In this document: positions 44,070 to 56,148 of the stretch, piece by piece | Layout: the number at the start of each line of letters is the position of its first letter | Numbering within the stretch: position 1 is the first letter of the stretch | Source: an uncultured delta proteobacterium | GTDB taxonomy: Bacteria > Myxococcota_A > Polyangia > Polyangiales > Polyangiaceae | Length of the DNA stretch: 64,000 nt | Assembly (NCBI GenBank): GCA_903892415.1 | Contig: CAITIQ010000291.1 | Span: 165,022-229,021, forward strand | Direction of reading: 5' to 3' | The notes under the pieces: generated by a model | Told to the model about the DNA's origin: nothing | Seen by the model: only the letters and a program-made list of their open reading frames with translations | Database searches by the model: none | Translations under genes and position numbers: made by a program

Positions 44070-45892
44070 TTGTCGAGCTCATCTTCTCCGTTCTCAAGAT
44101 CGCCTTGGTGATTGGTTTCTGCCTCAACTTCTCAGCGATCGCTGTCTGGGCAGACCGTCGGCAAAGCGCGATGGTTCAGCACCGTGTCGGTCCCAACCGA
44201 GCGGTGATCAACCTTCCGAGCACTGTCATCCGTGTCATCCTCGCGGCGCCGGGGTTTCTCATCGGGGCTCTATCGTTTGCGACGCTCGGCTGGACACTGC
44301 AGTCCCCCGCGTCGGCGATCGACAGAATGGGCGTGAGCTTGCACCTGTTCGTCTTCGTTGCTTGGTTCAGCCTCACGGTCCTGGCGTGGCGAATCAACCG
44401 AGCTGGCGCGATGAACGCGGCTGAACAGCTGATTGGCCAGAACCTTCCGCGGACGTACTTCTACACAGGTATGGTGTTGCACATGGTGGTGTTCATCGTG
44501 AACGCCATCCTGGAGAAGCGTTTTGCCGCTGGCGCTCTGCAGGCTCCCACCGCCTACATGATGGCGCGCGGTTCAGCCGCCTTGCTTGGTGGATTGATGG
44601 GCGCGGCTGGTGTCTACGCGGCCCTTCGCGTTCCCGCTGGTACGATTGGTATCCGTTTGGCTGGCACGCTTCACGGCATCGCCGACGCGGTCAAGATGAT
44701 GTTCAAGGAAGACTTCATCCCCAAGAACGCTGACCGCTTGCTTCACTCGCTTGGTCCGATGATCGCAATGTTTCCGGCCTTGGTGGTGATGGCGGTGACG
44801 CCGTTTGGCGATCAACTCTGCTTCCAAGACATCCCCCACAAGTTGGCCGACGGCTCCATTGCAAAGCCCGATGGCGTCTTCCAGTTCGACGAAATTCTTC
44901 GCGTTACCGCGATGATGCCGCGTGACGGCGTGTGTGAGGGGCACTCGGTCAACCTGCAGATTGCGGATCTGAACGTTGGCATTCTCTACCTCTTCGCGAT
45001 GTCTTCCACTGGCGTCATCGGCGCAGCGATCGCTGGCTGGGCGAGCGACAACAAGTTCTCTTTGCTCGGCGGCCTTCGTGCTGCGAGCCAGATGGTCTCT
45101 TACGAAGTAGCGATGGGCCTGTCGTTGATGGGGCTGCTCCTCATCTACGGAACCGTCCGCCTCGGGCCGATGGTTCAATGGCAGAACGACTTCGCTTGGG
45201 GCATCTTCGTCCAACCGCTCGCCTTCCTGATGTTCTTGGCCGCAACCATGGCCGAAACAAAGCGAGTTCCGTTCGATCAACCGGAAGGGGAAAGCGAGAT
45301 CGTTGCTGGCTACTTCCTTGAGTATTCCGGGTTCAAGTTCGGCATGTTCATGGCTGGTGAGTACGTAGAGGTTCTCACCGCCAGCGCGCTGATCATCACC
45401 TTGTTCTTCGGTGGCTACTCACTGCCTTTCCTATACAGCGACGGTATCCACGTCACCTTCGGTGACTCGACGTTATTGCAGTACAAGATGAACCACCTGG
45501 CTGTGACCGTGCTGCAGGTGCTGACCTTCTTCGGAAAGACGCTCTTGTTCAGCTGGTTCCAGATCTTCTTCCGTTGGACGCTGCCGCGATTCCGTTACGA
45601 CCAGCTGATGAAGTTTGGTTGGACTGCGCTGCTACCGCTCGCCATTGGCAACCTCGTCGTCACTGCGGTGGTGGTTGTGGCACTTGATTCGGCTGGCCCC
45701 GGAGCCGCTCGGTTGCTGCATCTTGCGGGTGAACTGACGCAGTTCGTGGTGGCCTTCGGGCTGCTCGCGATGCCCGTTGGTTTGGTCTGGTTGATGCTCC
45801 GCCCGGTGGAAACCAAGCGCTTCCTCGACTCCACCGCAGCTCGTCTCGTGAATGAACGTGGTGGCGTCAAAGCCACTCCGATGCAGGCCTGA
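44066..45892 (+). CDS. nuoH: NADH-quinone oxidoreductase subunit H, with large insertion
   Basis: 608 residues against about 320-430 for usual NuoH. RVGPNR (40-45) is present, but the following conserved element LHGIADAVKMMFKEDFIP (202-219), normally a few residues later, comes about 155 residues on. The insert contains roughly four hydrophobic segments (52-75, 90-108, 134-150, 170-186). Beyond it the quinone-site loop is normal (PFDQPEGESEIVAGYFLEYSG). The start is GTG 44066. It is a membrane subunit linking the quinone cavity to the proton channels. Confidence 0.95.
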   Translation: MIVELIFSVLKIALVIGFCLNFSAIAVWADRRQSAMVQHRVGPNRAVINLPSTVIRVILAAPGFLIGALSFATLGWTLQSPASAIDRMGVSLHLFVFVAWFSLTVLAWRINRAGAMNAAEQLIGQNLPRTYFYTGMVLHMVVFIVNAILEKRFAAGALQAPTAYMMARGSAALLGGLMGAAGVYAALRVPAGTIGIRLAGTLHGIADAVKMMFKEDFIPKNADRLLHSLGPMIAMFPALVVMAVTPFGDQLCFQDIPHKLADGSIAKPDGVFQFDEILRVTAMMPRDGVCEGHSVNLQIADLNVGILYLFAMSSTGVIGAAIAGWASDNKFSLLGGLRAASQMVSYEVAMGLSLMGLLLIYGTVRLGPMVQWQNDFAWGIFVQPLAFLMFLAATMAETKRVPFDQPEGESEIVAGYFLEYSGFKFGMFMAGEYVEVLTASALIITLFFGGYSLPFLYSDGIHVTFGDSTLLQYKMNHLAVTVLQVLTFFGKTLLFSWFQIFFRWTLPRFRYDQLMKFGWTALLPLAIGNLVVTAVVVVALDSAGPGAARLLHLAGELTQFVVAFGLLAMPVGLVWLMLRPVETKRFLDSTAARLVNERGGVKATPMQA

Positions 45893-45904
45893 AGGACAAC
45901 GACT

Positions 45905-46591
45905 ATGGGCAACGCAGCCGCTAAGAACTCAGCTGAAAACACCCCGTGGATGAAGCCACGCGGGCAGGCTCCGAGCGTGAAAACGATCGCGCGGCCCCCC
46001 CGCACCTTCGAGGTCCAGAGCTACGTGCCCGCGATCGCCAAAGGCCTCGCGCAGACCATGTCCACGTTCTTCACCAACACAAAGGAGATGGTGTTGGGCC
46101 AGAAGAGAGACCCGATCATCGAGGCTCTCTCGGATGGCATTACGACCATCTCCTACCCCGAAGAAAAGCGCCCTTACGCGGAACGCTTTCGGGGTCTGCA
46201 CCGACTCACCATCCGAGACGACGGCTCGCCGCGCTGTGTCGCGTGCCTTTGCTGTTCAACCGCCTGCCCAGCGCAGTGCATCCACATCGAAGCGGGGGAG
46301 TACACTGCAGATGATCCGCGTCGAGGTTACGAACGCTACCCCAAGACCTTCGTCATCGATGAACTGCGCTGCATCTTCTGCGGCTTCTGCGTTGAAGCGT
46401 GCCCGTGCGACGCTATTCGTATGGACACCGGGCTGCACGCGGTTCCCTATGATTCGCGTGAGCAATTCATTTACGGGCGAGAGCTGCTAGCGGGAATGAC
46501 GGGGACCGACCAGACCCGCGAAACAGCGAATCCGAGACACGAGCCGGGGGACTCCTCTCATCCTGGGATCGATCGCGAACACGGTCACTGA
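45905..46591 (+). CDS. nuoI: NADH-quinone oxidoreductase subunit I
   Basis: 228 residues with two [4Fe-4S] ferredoxin motifs: Cys111, 114, 117, 121 (with extra Cys116 and Cys125) and Cys156, 159, 162, 166. These carry N6a and N6b in the peripheral arm. The N-terminal 95 residues and an acidic C-terminal tail are longer than usual. A GAAGGA tract precedes ATG 45905. Last gene of the operon; nuoJ-N are not in the window. Confidence 0.94.
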   Translation: MGNAAAKNSAENTPWMKPRGQAPSVKTIARPPRTFEVQSYVPAIAKGLAQTMSTFFTNTKEMVLGQKRDPIIEALSDGITTISYPEEKRPYAERFRGLHRLTIRDDGSPRCVACLCCSTACPAQCIHIEAGEYTADDPRRGYERYPKTFVIDELRCIFCGFCVEACPCDAIRMDTGLHAVPYDSREQFIYGRELLAGMTGTDQTRETANPRHEPGDSSHPGIDREHGH

Positions 46592-46605
46592 GGTTGGCTC
46601 TCTGA

Positions 46606-46643
46606 ACAAAGTGCAGGCTCCCCTCGGGAGGCCTGCACTTTGT
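46606..46643. terminator. Strong bidirectional terminator after nuoI
   Basis: A 13-bp perfect stem ACAAAGTGCAGGC (46606-46618) / complement (46631-46643) with an inner TCCC/GGGA pair. The flanking A and T runs work on both strands, between nuoI and the convergent kinase gene. Confidence 0.85.
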
Positions 46644-46706
46644 CATTCCGCCGAATGACACGAGTCATTGGGGCTCCCGGTGACGAGTGCATTGCGATGC
46701 CGGGCA

Positions 46707-49196
<2,490 letters not shown>

Positions 49197-49238
49197 GAAG
49201 ACGGGGGAGAATAGCCTGATAGGCTGATGCGGGCATCT

Positions 49239-49508
49239 TTAGAACATCTCTCCGACCCACGGAACCGGAGCGCGGAAAAAGTCGTGCAGTGTGGCTACCG
49301 CGCCGATGTCGGCCCGCAACAGACCCAGCTTCTGCAGCTCAAATGCCGATAAAAGTCCCGAGAATAGAGGGGCCAATGCCCCGAGCGAGTGTGCGGCGTC
49401 GGCTCCGCTAGCGCGCTCAACCGTCGCCTTGCCGGCTCTGATCGAGAGCACGAAACTGCCATTTTGCTCAGGTAATACAGGGTCGGTCAGGTCGATAGCA
49501 ACCCCTGT
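49239..49508 (-). pseudogene. Remnant of an Eis-type GNAT acetyltransferase (C-terminal SCP2-like part)
   Basis: About 89 codons open from just after a TGA at 49511-49509; a GTG at 49451 could start a 70-residue product. The translation contains DLTDPVLPEQNGSFVLSI followed by ALAPLFSGLLSAFELQKLGL and FFRAPVPWVGEMF. This matches the pattern of the SCP2-like C-terminal domain of Eis-family N-acetyltransferases (a VxDPxxPxNxGxF strand and an LFRAPxPWxxxxF end). The N-acetyltransferase domains are missing; upstream are two stops, then the APH-like gene. Most likely a decayed gene, possibly a small stand-alone domain. Confidence 0.5.
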
Positions 49509-49552
49509 TCATGCTCATGCATCGACCCGTACGAAATCGGTATGCAGTAACG

Positions 49553-50581
49553 TTACAAGAATCGATCGGCCGCCGCGAACAGAAGGGGGCGGAAATCTCC
49601 GGTCGAGAGTGGCCTCTCCGGAGACACCGCGTGATTGCAGCGAGCCGAATAGGAGAGTGAGTACAAGAGGGAGGCGAAGGCTGTGTCGCGTTCTTGCGCC
49701 GTGAAGCAGACGCCACGCGCCTGTTGATAGTCGTCCAAAAAAGCTTCGAGTTCGTCGATTCGTGGCACGGGCTCGCTCCCTCGTTCATCCCAGCTGAAGG
49801 CGTGAGCTGCAGCCCCAACTGCAACGGGTTCGAGTTCGAGATGGAGGCTGTCCCAGTCGAAGGCGAGCGTGGCGTGCCGTGCGTTCGTATCGAAGCGTAG
49901 GTGCTCGAGCCGCCAGTCGAAATGCGCAATCACCTTTTGCCCCGCCAGCAGCGACCTCCTTGCCAAGGCGCGCCGTGCGATCAAGTCGATCTCGCGTGCG
50001 CTCGCCACCTCCGAAAATACGAGACCAGGGTCGTGCGGGCGTGGCCAGGTCTCGTCGTTTGGCACGCGAGTAAACCACGCAGCACCCAATCGCTGGGGCT
50101 GACCAAACGACGCAGCAAGATCGATCCACCGCGCGAACGCCTGCGCTATCGCGGCCCGAGCTGTTGCTTCGTGTGGATCAACGATTGGTCCGGCCTCAAC
50201 GAAGGATAGCGCCGTGATGAAGCCCGCCTCGAACGCTTCTGGAGCGATCAGCGTCTCCCCCGCCGGGTAGCCGCGTGCCGCCATATGCATGCGAATGGCT
50301 TCACACTCGGCAAGGAAGGCTGCGCCCCGTCGACGCTCGGTGAGCTTCAGCACCACCGAGCGTCCACTCGCGAGCTCTAGGCCAATGACCAGTCCTGAAC
50401 CGACTCGATGGAAAAGTTGCCGCTCGAGCGCCGACCCCAACCTCTCCTGGCAATACCGCTTGAGTCGCTCGAGGATGGCCAGGCGCGTACCCGCGCCGAA
50501 GATGCGAACCTCGAGCGAGCTCGCCTCAGCACTCGTGTACTCGACAGAGCCCATCACCATCGTCGCTAAACATCGTTGCAT
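49553..50581 (-). CDS. APH-like (aminoglycoside phosphotransferase fold) protein
   Basis: Up to 342 residues from ATG 50581, with ATG 50560 and 50554 as alternatives. VVLKLTERR carries the likely catalytic lysine. AHFDWRLEHLRF is in the place of the HGDxxxxN catalytic loop, with His for Asn, and LAFDWDSL resembles the following metal-binding Asp. The fold is that of small-molecule kinases, but the altered loop makes antibiotic modification unlikely to be predictable. No signal peptide. It diverges from the papain-like gene, with starts about 37 bases apart. Confidence 0.72.
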   Translation of the reverse strand: MQRCLATMVMGSVEYTSAEASSLEVRIFGAGTRLAILERLKRYCQERLGSALERQLFHRVGSGLVIGLELASGRSVVLKLTERRRGAAFLAECEAIRMHMAARGYPAGETLIAPEAFEAGFITALSFVEAGPIVDPHEATARAAIAQAFARWIDLAASFGQPQRLGAAWFTRVPNDETWPRPHDPGLVFSEVASAREIDLIARRALARRSLLAGQKVIAHFDWRLEHLRFDTNARHATLAFDWDSLHLELEPVAVGAAAHAFSWDERGSEPVPRIDELEAFLDDYQQARGVCFTAQERDTAFASLLYSLSYSARCNHAVSPERPLSTGDFRPLLFAAADRFL

Positions 50582-50617
50582 ATCGACGGCCCCAAGCGTC
50601 GTGTAACATCCCGGCCC

Positions 50618-51478
50618 ATGAGCAACGCGCTATCGGAAGGCTTCGGTTGGCTACGGGACCCTCCGGACTTTCGGGACGTCACCTTCGAGTCCCACGAGGT
50701 GCAAGGGATTCTCCGCATCTCAAACTCCTACAAGGCCGTGTCGATGCCATCGTCGGTGCTGCCTGCGAGCGTGGACCTCCGTAAGTGGTGCACGCGCATT
50801 CGCAGCCAAGGCTCGCTCAACGCCAGCACCGCATTCTCGGTCGCCGCACTGATGGAGTATTACGAGCGCCGCGCCTTCGAGCGCCATGCGGACTTTTCGG
50901 AGCTCTTCCTTTACCGCGCTACCCGAGACTTGCTCGGCTATCGCGAAGACATTGGCGCCAACTTGCGCACTACGTTGCGAGCGTTGCAGACGTTTGGCGT
51001 CCCCGCTGAGCACCTCTATCCCTACGAGCCGGCCAAACACGCGGAGCTCGCGCCGCCTTACTGTTATGCCTTCGCCGACTCGTTTAGGACTGTGCGCTAC
51101 TTTCGAATCGATGAGCCAAAGCTGACCAGCTCTCAGACGCTGCTCAACGTACGGCGATGCCTCGCGGCCAGGATGCCCTCGGTATTTGGCCTGAGCGTCT
51201 ACAGCTCCTTTCCGTTGGTCGGAGAGGGCGTGGAGGTGTCAATGCCCGAGCCTGGAGAACAACTTCTCGGTGGACACTCGATGATCGCGGTCGGCTATGA
51301 CGATGAGAAGATGATGGGGCCGAATCAGGGAGCCCTGCTCGTTCGAAACTCGTGGGGAGCCGGCTGGGGAGAGCGTGGCTATGGTTGGCTTCCCTACAAA
51401 TACGTTGAGGCCCGGCTGGCCGTGGATTTCTGGTCGCTCATCCGCCCGGACTTCGTCAATACCGACCTCTTCAACTAA
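50618..51478 (+). CDS. Papain-fold (C1A) protein with catalytic Cys replaced by Ser
   Basis: 286 residues from ATG 50618. Alignment by eye to papain places the oxyanion Gln at Gln64 (SQG), His at His220 ([12 protein letters not shown]) and Asn at Asn244 ([14 protein letters not shown]). The position of the catalytic Cys is Ser70 in NASTAFS (papain CWAFS), and the preceding CG is LN. So the fold and two triad members persist while the nucleophile is Ser. It may be inactive or a binding protein. No signal peptide is visible, unlike most C1A enzymes. The 3' end overlaps the convergent rlpA gene by four bases. Confidence 0.88.
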   Translation: MSNALSEGFGWLRDPPDFRDVTFESHEVQGILRISNSYKAVSMPSSVLPASVDLRKWCTRIRSQGSLNASTAFSVAALMEYYERRAFERHADFSELFLYRATRDLLGYREDIGANLRTTLRALQTFGVPAEHLYPYEPAKHAELAPPYCYAFADSFRTVRYFRIDEPKLTSSQTLLNVRRCLAARMPSVFGLSVYSSFPLVGEGVEVSMPEPGEQLLGGHSMIAVGYDDEKMMGPNQGALLVRNSWGAGWGERGYGWLPYKYVEARLAVDFWSLIRPDFVNTDLFN

Positions 51479-51883
51479 TCGACAATCTGCACGGTGACGT
51501 CGACAACCCCCGCCCGCATCATGTCGAGCTCTTCGGCAGCGGCGCGGGACAGGTCGATGATGCGGTCTTGCTTCCCGAACGGGCCACGGTCGTTGATGCG
51601 AACTCGCACGGCGGCCTTGCCAGGTCGGGATACGAGCACCCAGGTGCCGAACGGCAAGGTCCGGTGTGCAGCGGTGAAGGCCCGCGGATCGTAGGGTTCT
51701 CCGCTCGCGGTGCTGTTGCCAGCGAGGCTGTCAGCATAGTAGCTCGCTCGACCCTTCTGGACGGCGCCCTTGGCAGCCCCGCCTAGCGCCCCTGCCTGCG
51801 GCGCTGCTGCGCAGCCGCCGAGCACTACGGCAGGTGACGCAAGCTCGGCGACGAGCGCCACCCATGCTACCAAGCGCCAGACC

Positions 51884-51885
<2 letters not shown>
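51475..51885 (-). CDS. rlpA: RlpA-like lipoprotein (double-psi beta-barrel)
   Basis: 136 residues from ATG 51885. The lipoprotein signal ends VLGGC (Cys25). A double-psi beta-barrel follows with [18 protein letters not shown] and VRINDRGPF, the Asp being the catalytic residue in lytic transglycosylase members. No SPOR domain, so it is the short form. It would be an outer-membrane lipoprotein acting on denuded peptidoglycan. The start codon shares the palindrome CCATGG (51882-51887) with the divergent gatB start, so each gene's promoter must lie within the other. Confidence 0.88.
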
Positions 51886-53337
<1,452 letters not shown>

Positions 53338-53341
<4 letters not shown>

Positions 53342-54126
53342 AAGAAATAAGGCTTGGTGACGTGGTTTTTGCCTGCCGGACGGCCGGCTTTGCCGCCTAC
53401 GGTATTGGCACCTTGGCGCGTTGGGAGGTGGAGTCCCGCGGCAAGAATGAAGCACAGTGCGAGGCCATCCTGTCAGCGACGATGGAGCGCTTCGGTAAAC
53501 ATATGAGCGCCCTGTTCGGCATTCATGTGACCACCACGGGCAAGTCTCCCGACGTGCGGGTCGGCTGTAAAGACGAGCGTGGCTGCGGACGAGTGTTCGT
53601 GGTCAACCACCGCTCGAGCTTGGACATCATGCTGATGTTGGCGCACCTCGAAGGCAAGCTCGTGAGCCGGGCGGATCTCGCCAACTGGCCTATCGTTGGT
53701 CCACTGGCACGTAAGTCCGGCATCCTGTTCGTTGACCGCGAGGACCGGCGCAGCGCTGCCAACGTCGTCAAGGAGATGATCCAGAAGATTGAGGCTGGCA
53801 TCGGCGTGATCATCTTTCCGGAGGGAACGACCTTCGCGGGTGATGAAGTGCGGCCGTTCAAACCTGGCGCATTCGCCGTGGCTCGCAGGACGGGCTGTGA
53901 GCTCGTGCCCGTTGGGATCGCTTACGGCGGCGGCGCCATCGAGTACGGGGATGAAACCTTCGTTGAGCATATGCGACGAGTGGCCGGCTCCTCGAAGACG
54001 CACGTCGGGCTCGCGGTTGGCACTCCCACGCGGCCGCTACCCGGTGAAGATTCTGCTGCCCTAGCGAAGCGACTTCACGCCGAGGTTCAGGCCCAAGTGG
54101 AAATCGCGCGCCGCTCGCTTGGCTAG
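53338..54126 (+). CDS. plsC: 1-acyl-sn-glycerol-3-phosphate acyltransferase-like (PlsC)
   Basis: 262 residues from GTG 53338. NHRSSLD (His91, Asp96) is the HX4D catalytic motif and FPEGTT (160-165) the phosphate-binding motif. A hydrophobic N-terminal part may associate with the inner membrane. It acylates lysophosphatidic acid in phospholipid synthesis or a related lysolipid. It overlaps gatB by four bases, a pairing without obvious functional link. Confidence 0.92.
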
Positions 54127-54173
54127 ACGCGGATGCGGGTGGTTCGCGTGGCCGCCCATGGTAGAAAGCGCCG

Positions 54174-54971
54174 ATGTTCAGCGATATCCGCTACGAAACG
54201 GCTGGTTCTGTTGCAACCATCACCCTCGACCGCCCTGACGCTCGTAACGCCTATTCGAGCGAGATGGTGCAGAGCCTGGTGCAAGCCTTCGATGCGGCCG
54301 AGGCAGATCCAGCGATCTTGGCCGTCGTGTTGACGGGGGCTGGAAAGGCGTTTCACGCGGGTGGAGACCTCAAGCAGATGCGGGCGGGGTCTGGCATGTT
54401 CGCCGGCGGCCCCGTCGAGCTGCGCAAACAGTATATCGATGGCATTCAGACTATCCCGCGACGGATCGCCCAGTTCGACAAGCCGCTGATTGCCGCCATC
54501 AACGGCTCAGCGATAGGTGCTGGGCTTGACCTCGCTTGTATGTGTGATGTGCGTGTGTGCGCGCGTGGCGCCCAACTCGGATCGACGTTCGTCAAAGTGG
54601 GCTTGGTGCCCGGAGATGGTGGCGCCTACTTCCTCGCGCGAACGATTGGCTTTGCGCGGGCCTTGGAGCTGGTGCTAACCGGCCGCTTGGTTGACGCGGA
54701 TGAGGCACTTGCGTTGGGCCTGGTTCATCGCGTGGTTGCCCTCGAGGAGTTGGCTGACGCGGCACGTGCAACGGCCGAGCAAATTGCGCAGAACTCGCCG
54801 TTGGCAGTACGGCTGACCAAGCGCGCCGCTTATCGCAGTTGGGACGCCGACCTGGAGACGGCTTTGGAGCTGGCAGCGAGCTACCAGGGTATGGTGCAAA
54901 ACACCGACGACCATCGCGAGGCTGTCGCGGCAATCCTCGAGAAGCGGCCACCTGCCTTCAAAGGACGATGA
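54174..54971 (+). CDS. Crotonase-fold protein (enoyl-CoA hydratase/isomerase superfamily)
   Basis: 265 residues. The oxyanion-hole segments are FHAGGDLKQM (60-69) and GSAIGAGLDLA (111-121). Alignment by eye to rat hydratase puts Asp119 at the first catalytic Glu and Phe139 at the second, so the classical hydratase pair is not conserved and another crotonase reaction (isomerase, hydrolase or lyase) is likely. No neighbouring beta-oxidation genes. It follows plsC after 47 bases. Confidence 0.88.
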   Translation: MFSDIRYETAGSVATITLDRPDARNAYSSEMVQSLVQAFDAAEADPAILAVVLTGAGKAFHAGGDLKQMRAGSGMFAGGPVELRKQYIDGIQTIPRRIAQFDKPLIAAINGSAIGAGLDLACMCDVRVCARGAQLGSTFVKVGLVPGDGGAYFLARTIGFARALELVLTGRLVDADEALALGLVHRVVALEELADAARATAEQIAQNSPLAVRLTKRAAYRSWDADLETALELAASYQGMVQNTDDHREAVAAILEKRPPAFKGR

Positions 54972-54983
54972 GGTTCTTTCCTC

Positions 54984-55538
54984 GTGACACTTGAACCAAA
55001 GGTGTCTGGCTTAGTCATCAGCGCTCAGCTTGAAGACTTCCGAGCCAGATTCGGGGAGGCGGTGATGCGCGAGGTGCTCGCCGCCTTACCAGCCGATATC
55101 CGCGACGAGTTCACGTTGGTAACCGCCATGTCGTCGATTCGTTGCACGAGTATCGAGCGGTTCTACGACGCTGCCAGCACCATCCTCAAAACCCCAGCAG
55201 CAGAGCTTCATGCTGAGACGGCCGTGCGCGTCACTGGGCGCACGGTGACCTCGGTTTGGCGCGTTTTATTGCGCATTGCGACCGACGATGTCTTGGTCGC
55301 GCGCAGCCCAGCGCTGTTCAAGAAGGCCTATCTGCAAGGGCGTCTCGAGGTGGTGCGTTCGGGCAAAGGGTTCGCCGAGATCCGAGTCGTTGACTGGCCC
55401 GAGATGAGCGAGTTCGCCGTGCGTGGTCTGCGGGTTGGGGTCGAGAGCACGCTGCGGGCCGCCGGGAGGAAAGACCCTAAGGGCAGTGCACGGAAGACGG
55501 CCGACGGCGCCAGCTTCCGCTTCGATTGGGTGGTATGA
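54984..55538 (+). CDS. DUF2378/TIGR02265 family protein (myxobacterial)
   Basis: 184 residues from GTG 54984. VSGLVISAQLEDFRARFG near the start, PADIRDEF and the segment VVRSGKGFAEIRVVDWPEM fit the TIGR02265 family, a helical family amplified in Myxococcales and rare elsewhere. The function is unknown; some members resemble heme-NO-binding-related helical domains, which I cannot establish here. Follows the crotonase gene by 12 bases. Confidence 0.75.
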   Translation: MTLEPKVSGLVISAQLEDFRARFGEAVMREVLAALPADIRDEFTLVTAMSSIRCTSIERFYDAASTILKTPAAELHAETAVRVTGRTVTSVWRVLLRIATDDVLVARSPALFKKAYLQGRLEVVRSGKGFAEIRVVDWPEMSEFAVRGLRVGVESTLRAAGRKDPKGSARKTADGASFRFDWVV

Positions 55539-55540
55539 GC

Positions 55541-56146
55541 TCAAGCAAGCGAGAACTTGGCGGTCTCATCGTTGTAGACGAATAGCTCTCCGCGCAGGTC
55601 ATAGACCCAGCCATGCAACGTCATCTCGCCGGAGTCCAAACGAGACTTGACGCCTGGATAGGAGGTTAAATTGGCCAGTTGGTCGAGCACGTTCTCCTCC
55701 ACCGCGAGCCGCCATTGCTCCGACTTGTCGGTGTGTCCGGCGCGCGCTGCAGCGTTGAGGACCGCAGCGTCACGAAGCCAGCTCTCGCGCTCGGGCATCT
55801 TCTGTTGGTCGACCCCTTCGATCATCGCTTTGACCCCGCCGCAACCGTAGTGCCCACACACCACGATGTGGCGGATCCCAAGCGCCTCAACCGAATACTC
55901 GAGGGCCGCACCGACGCAGCTATCAGCGCGCTGTGCTGGCGGTACCAGATTGGCCACGTTGCGGACGACGAAGAGCTCTCCCGGCGCCGAGGTGGTTAGG
56001 AGCTCAGGGATCACCCGGCTGTCGGAACAACCGATGAACAGGGCGTCTGGCGATTGGTGTTCAGCCGCCAATTCGTCGAGGAAGGTCCTGCTACCAGCGA
56101 CGAATTCGCGCCGGAAGGTGGCGTGACCAGAAAGCAGCTTGTGCAT
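55541..56146 (-). CDS. Beta-class carbonic anhydrase
   Basis: 201 residues. The zinc ligands Cys40, His99, Cys102 and the Asp42/Arg44 dyad in CSDSR are all present, plus HYGCGG (99-104). It interconverts CO2 and bicarbonate in the cytoplasm. It lies two bases after the GNAT stop on the same strand, so it belongs to the VTT-DUF2252-GNAT-anhydrase run. Confidence 0.95.
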   Translation of the reverse strand: MHKLLSGHATFRREFVAGSRTFLDELAAEHQSPDALFIGCSDSRVIPELLTTSAPGELFVVRNVANLVPPAQRADSCVGAALEYSVEALGIRHIVVCGHYGCGGVKAMIEGVDQQKMPERESWLRDAAVLNAAARAGHTDKSEQWRLAVEENVLDQLANLTSYPGVKSRLDSGEMTLHGWVYDLRGELFVYNDETAKFSLA

Positions 56147-56148
56147 AC

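Noticed and set aside
44573..45280. Minus-strand ORF of 235 codons opposite nuoH
   Set aside because: His/Arg/Gln-rich composition typical of the reverse complement of membrane-protein codons.
49553..50581. Antibiotic-resistance aminoglycoside phosphotransferase
   Set aside because: The catalytic loop is HFDWRLEH rather than HGDxxxxN, and nothing around it suggests a resistance context.
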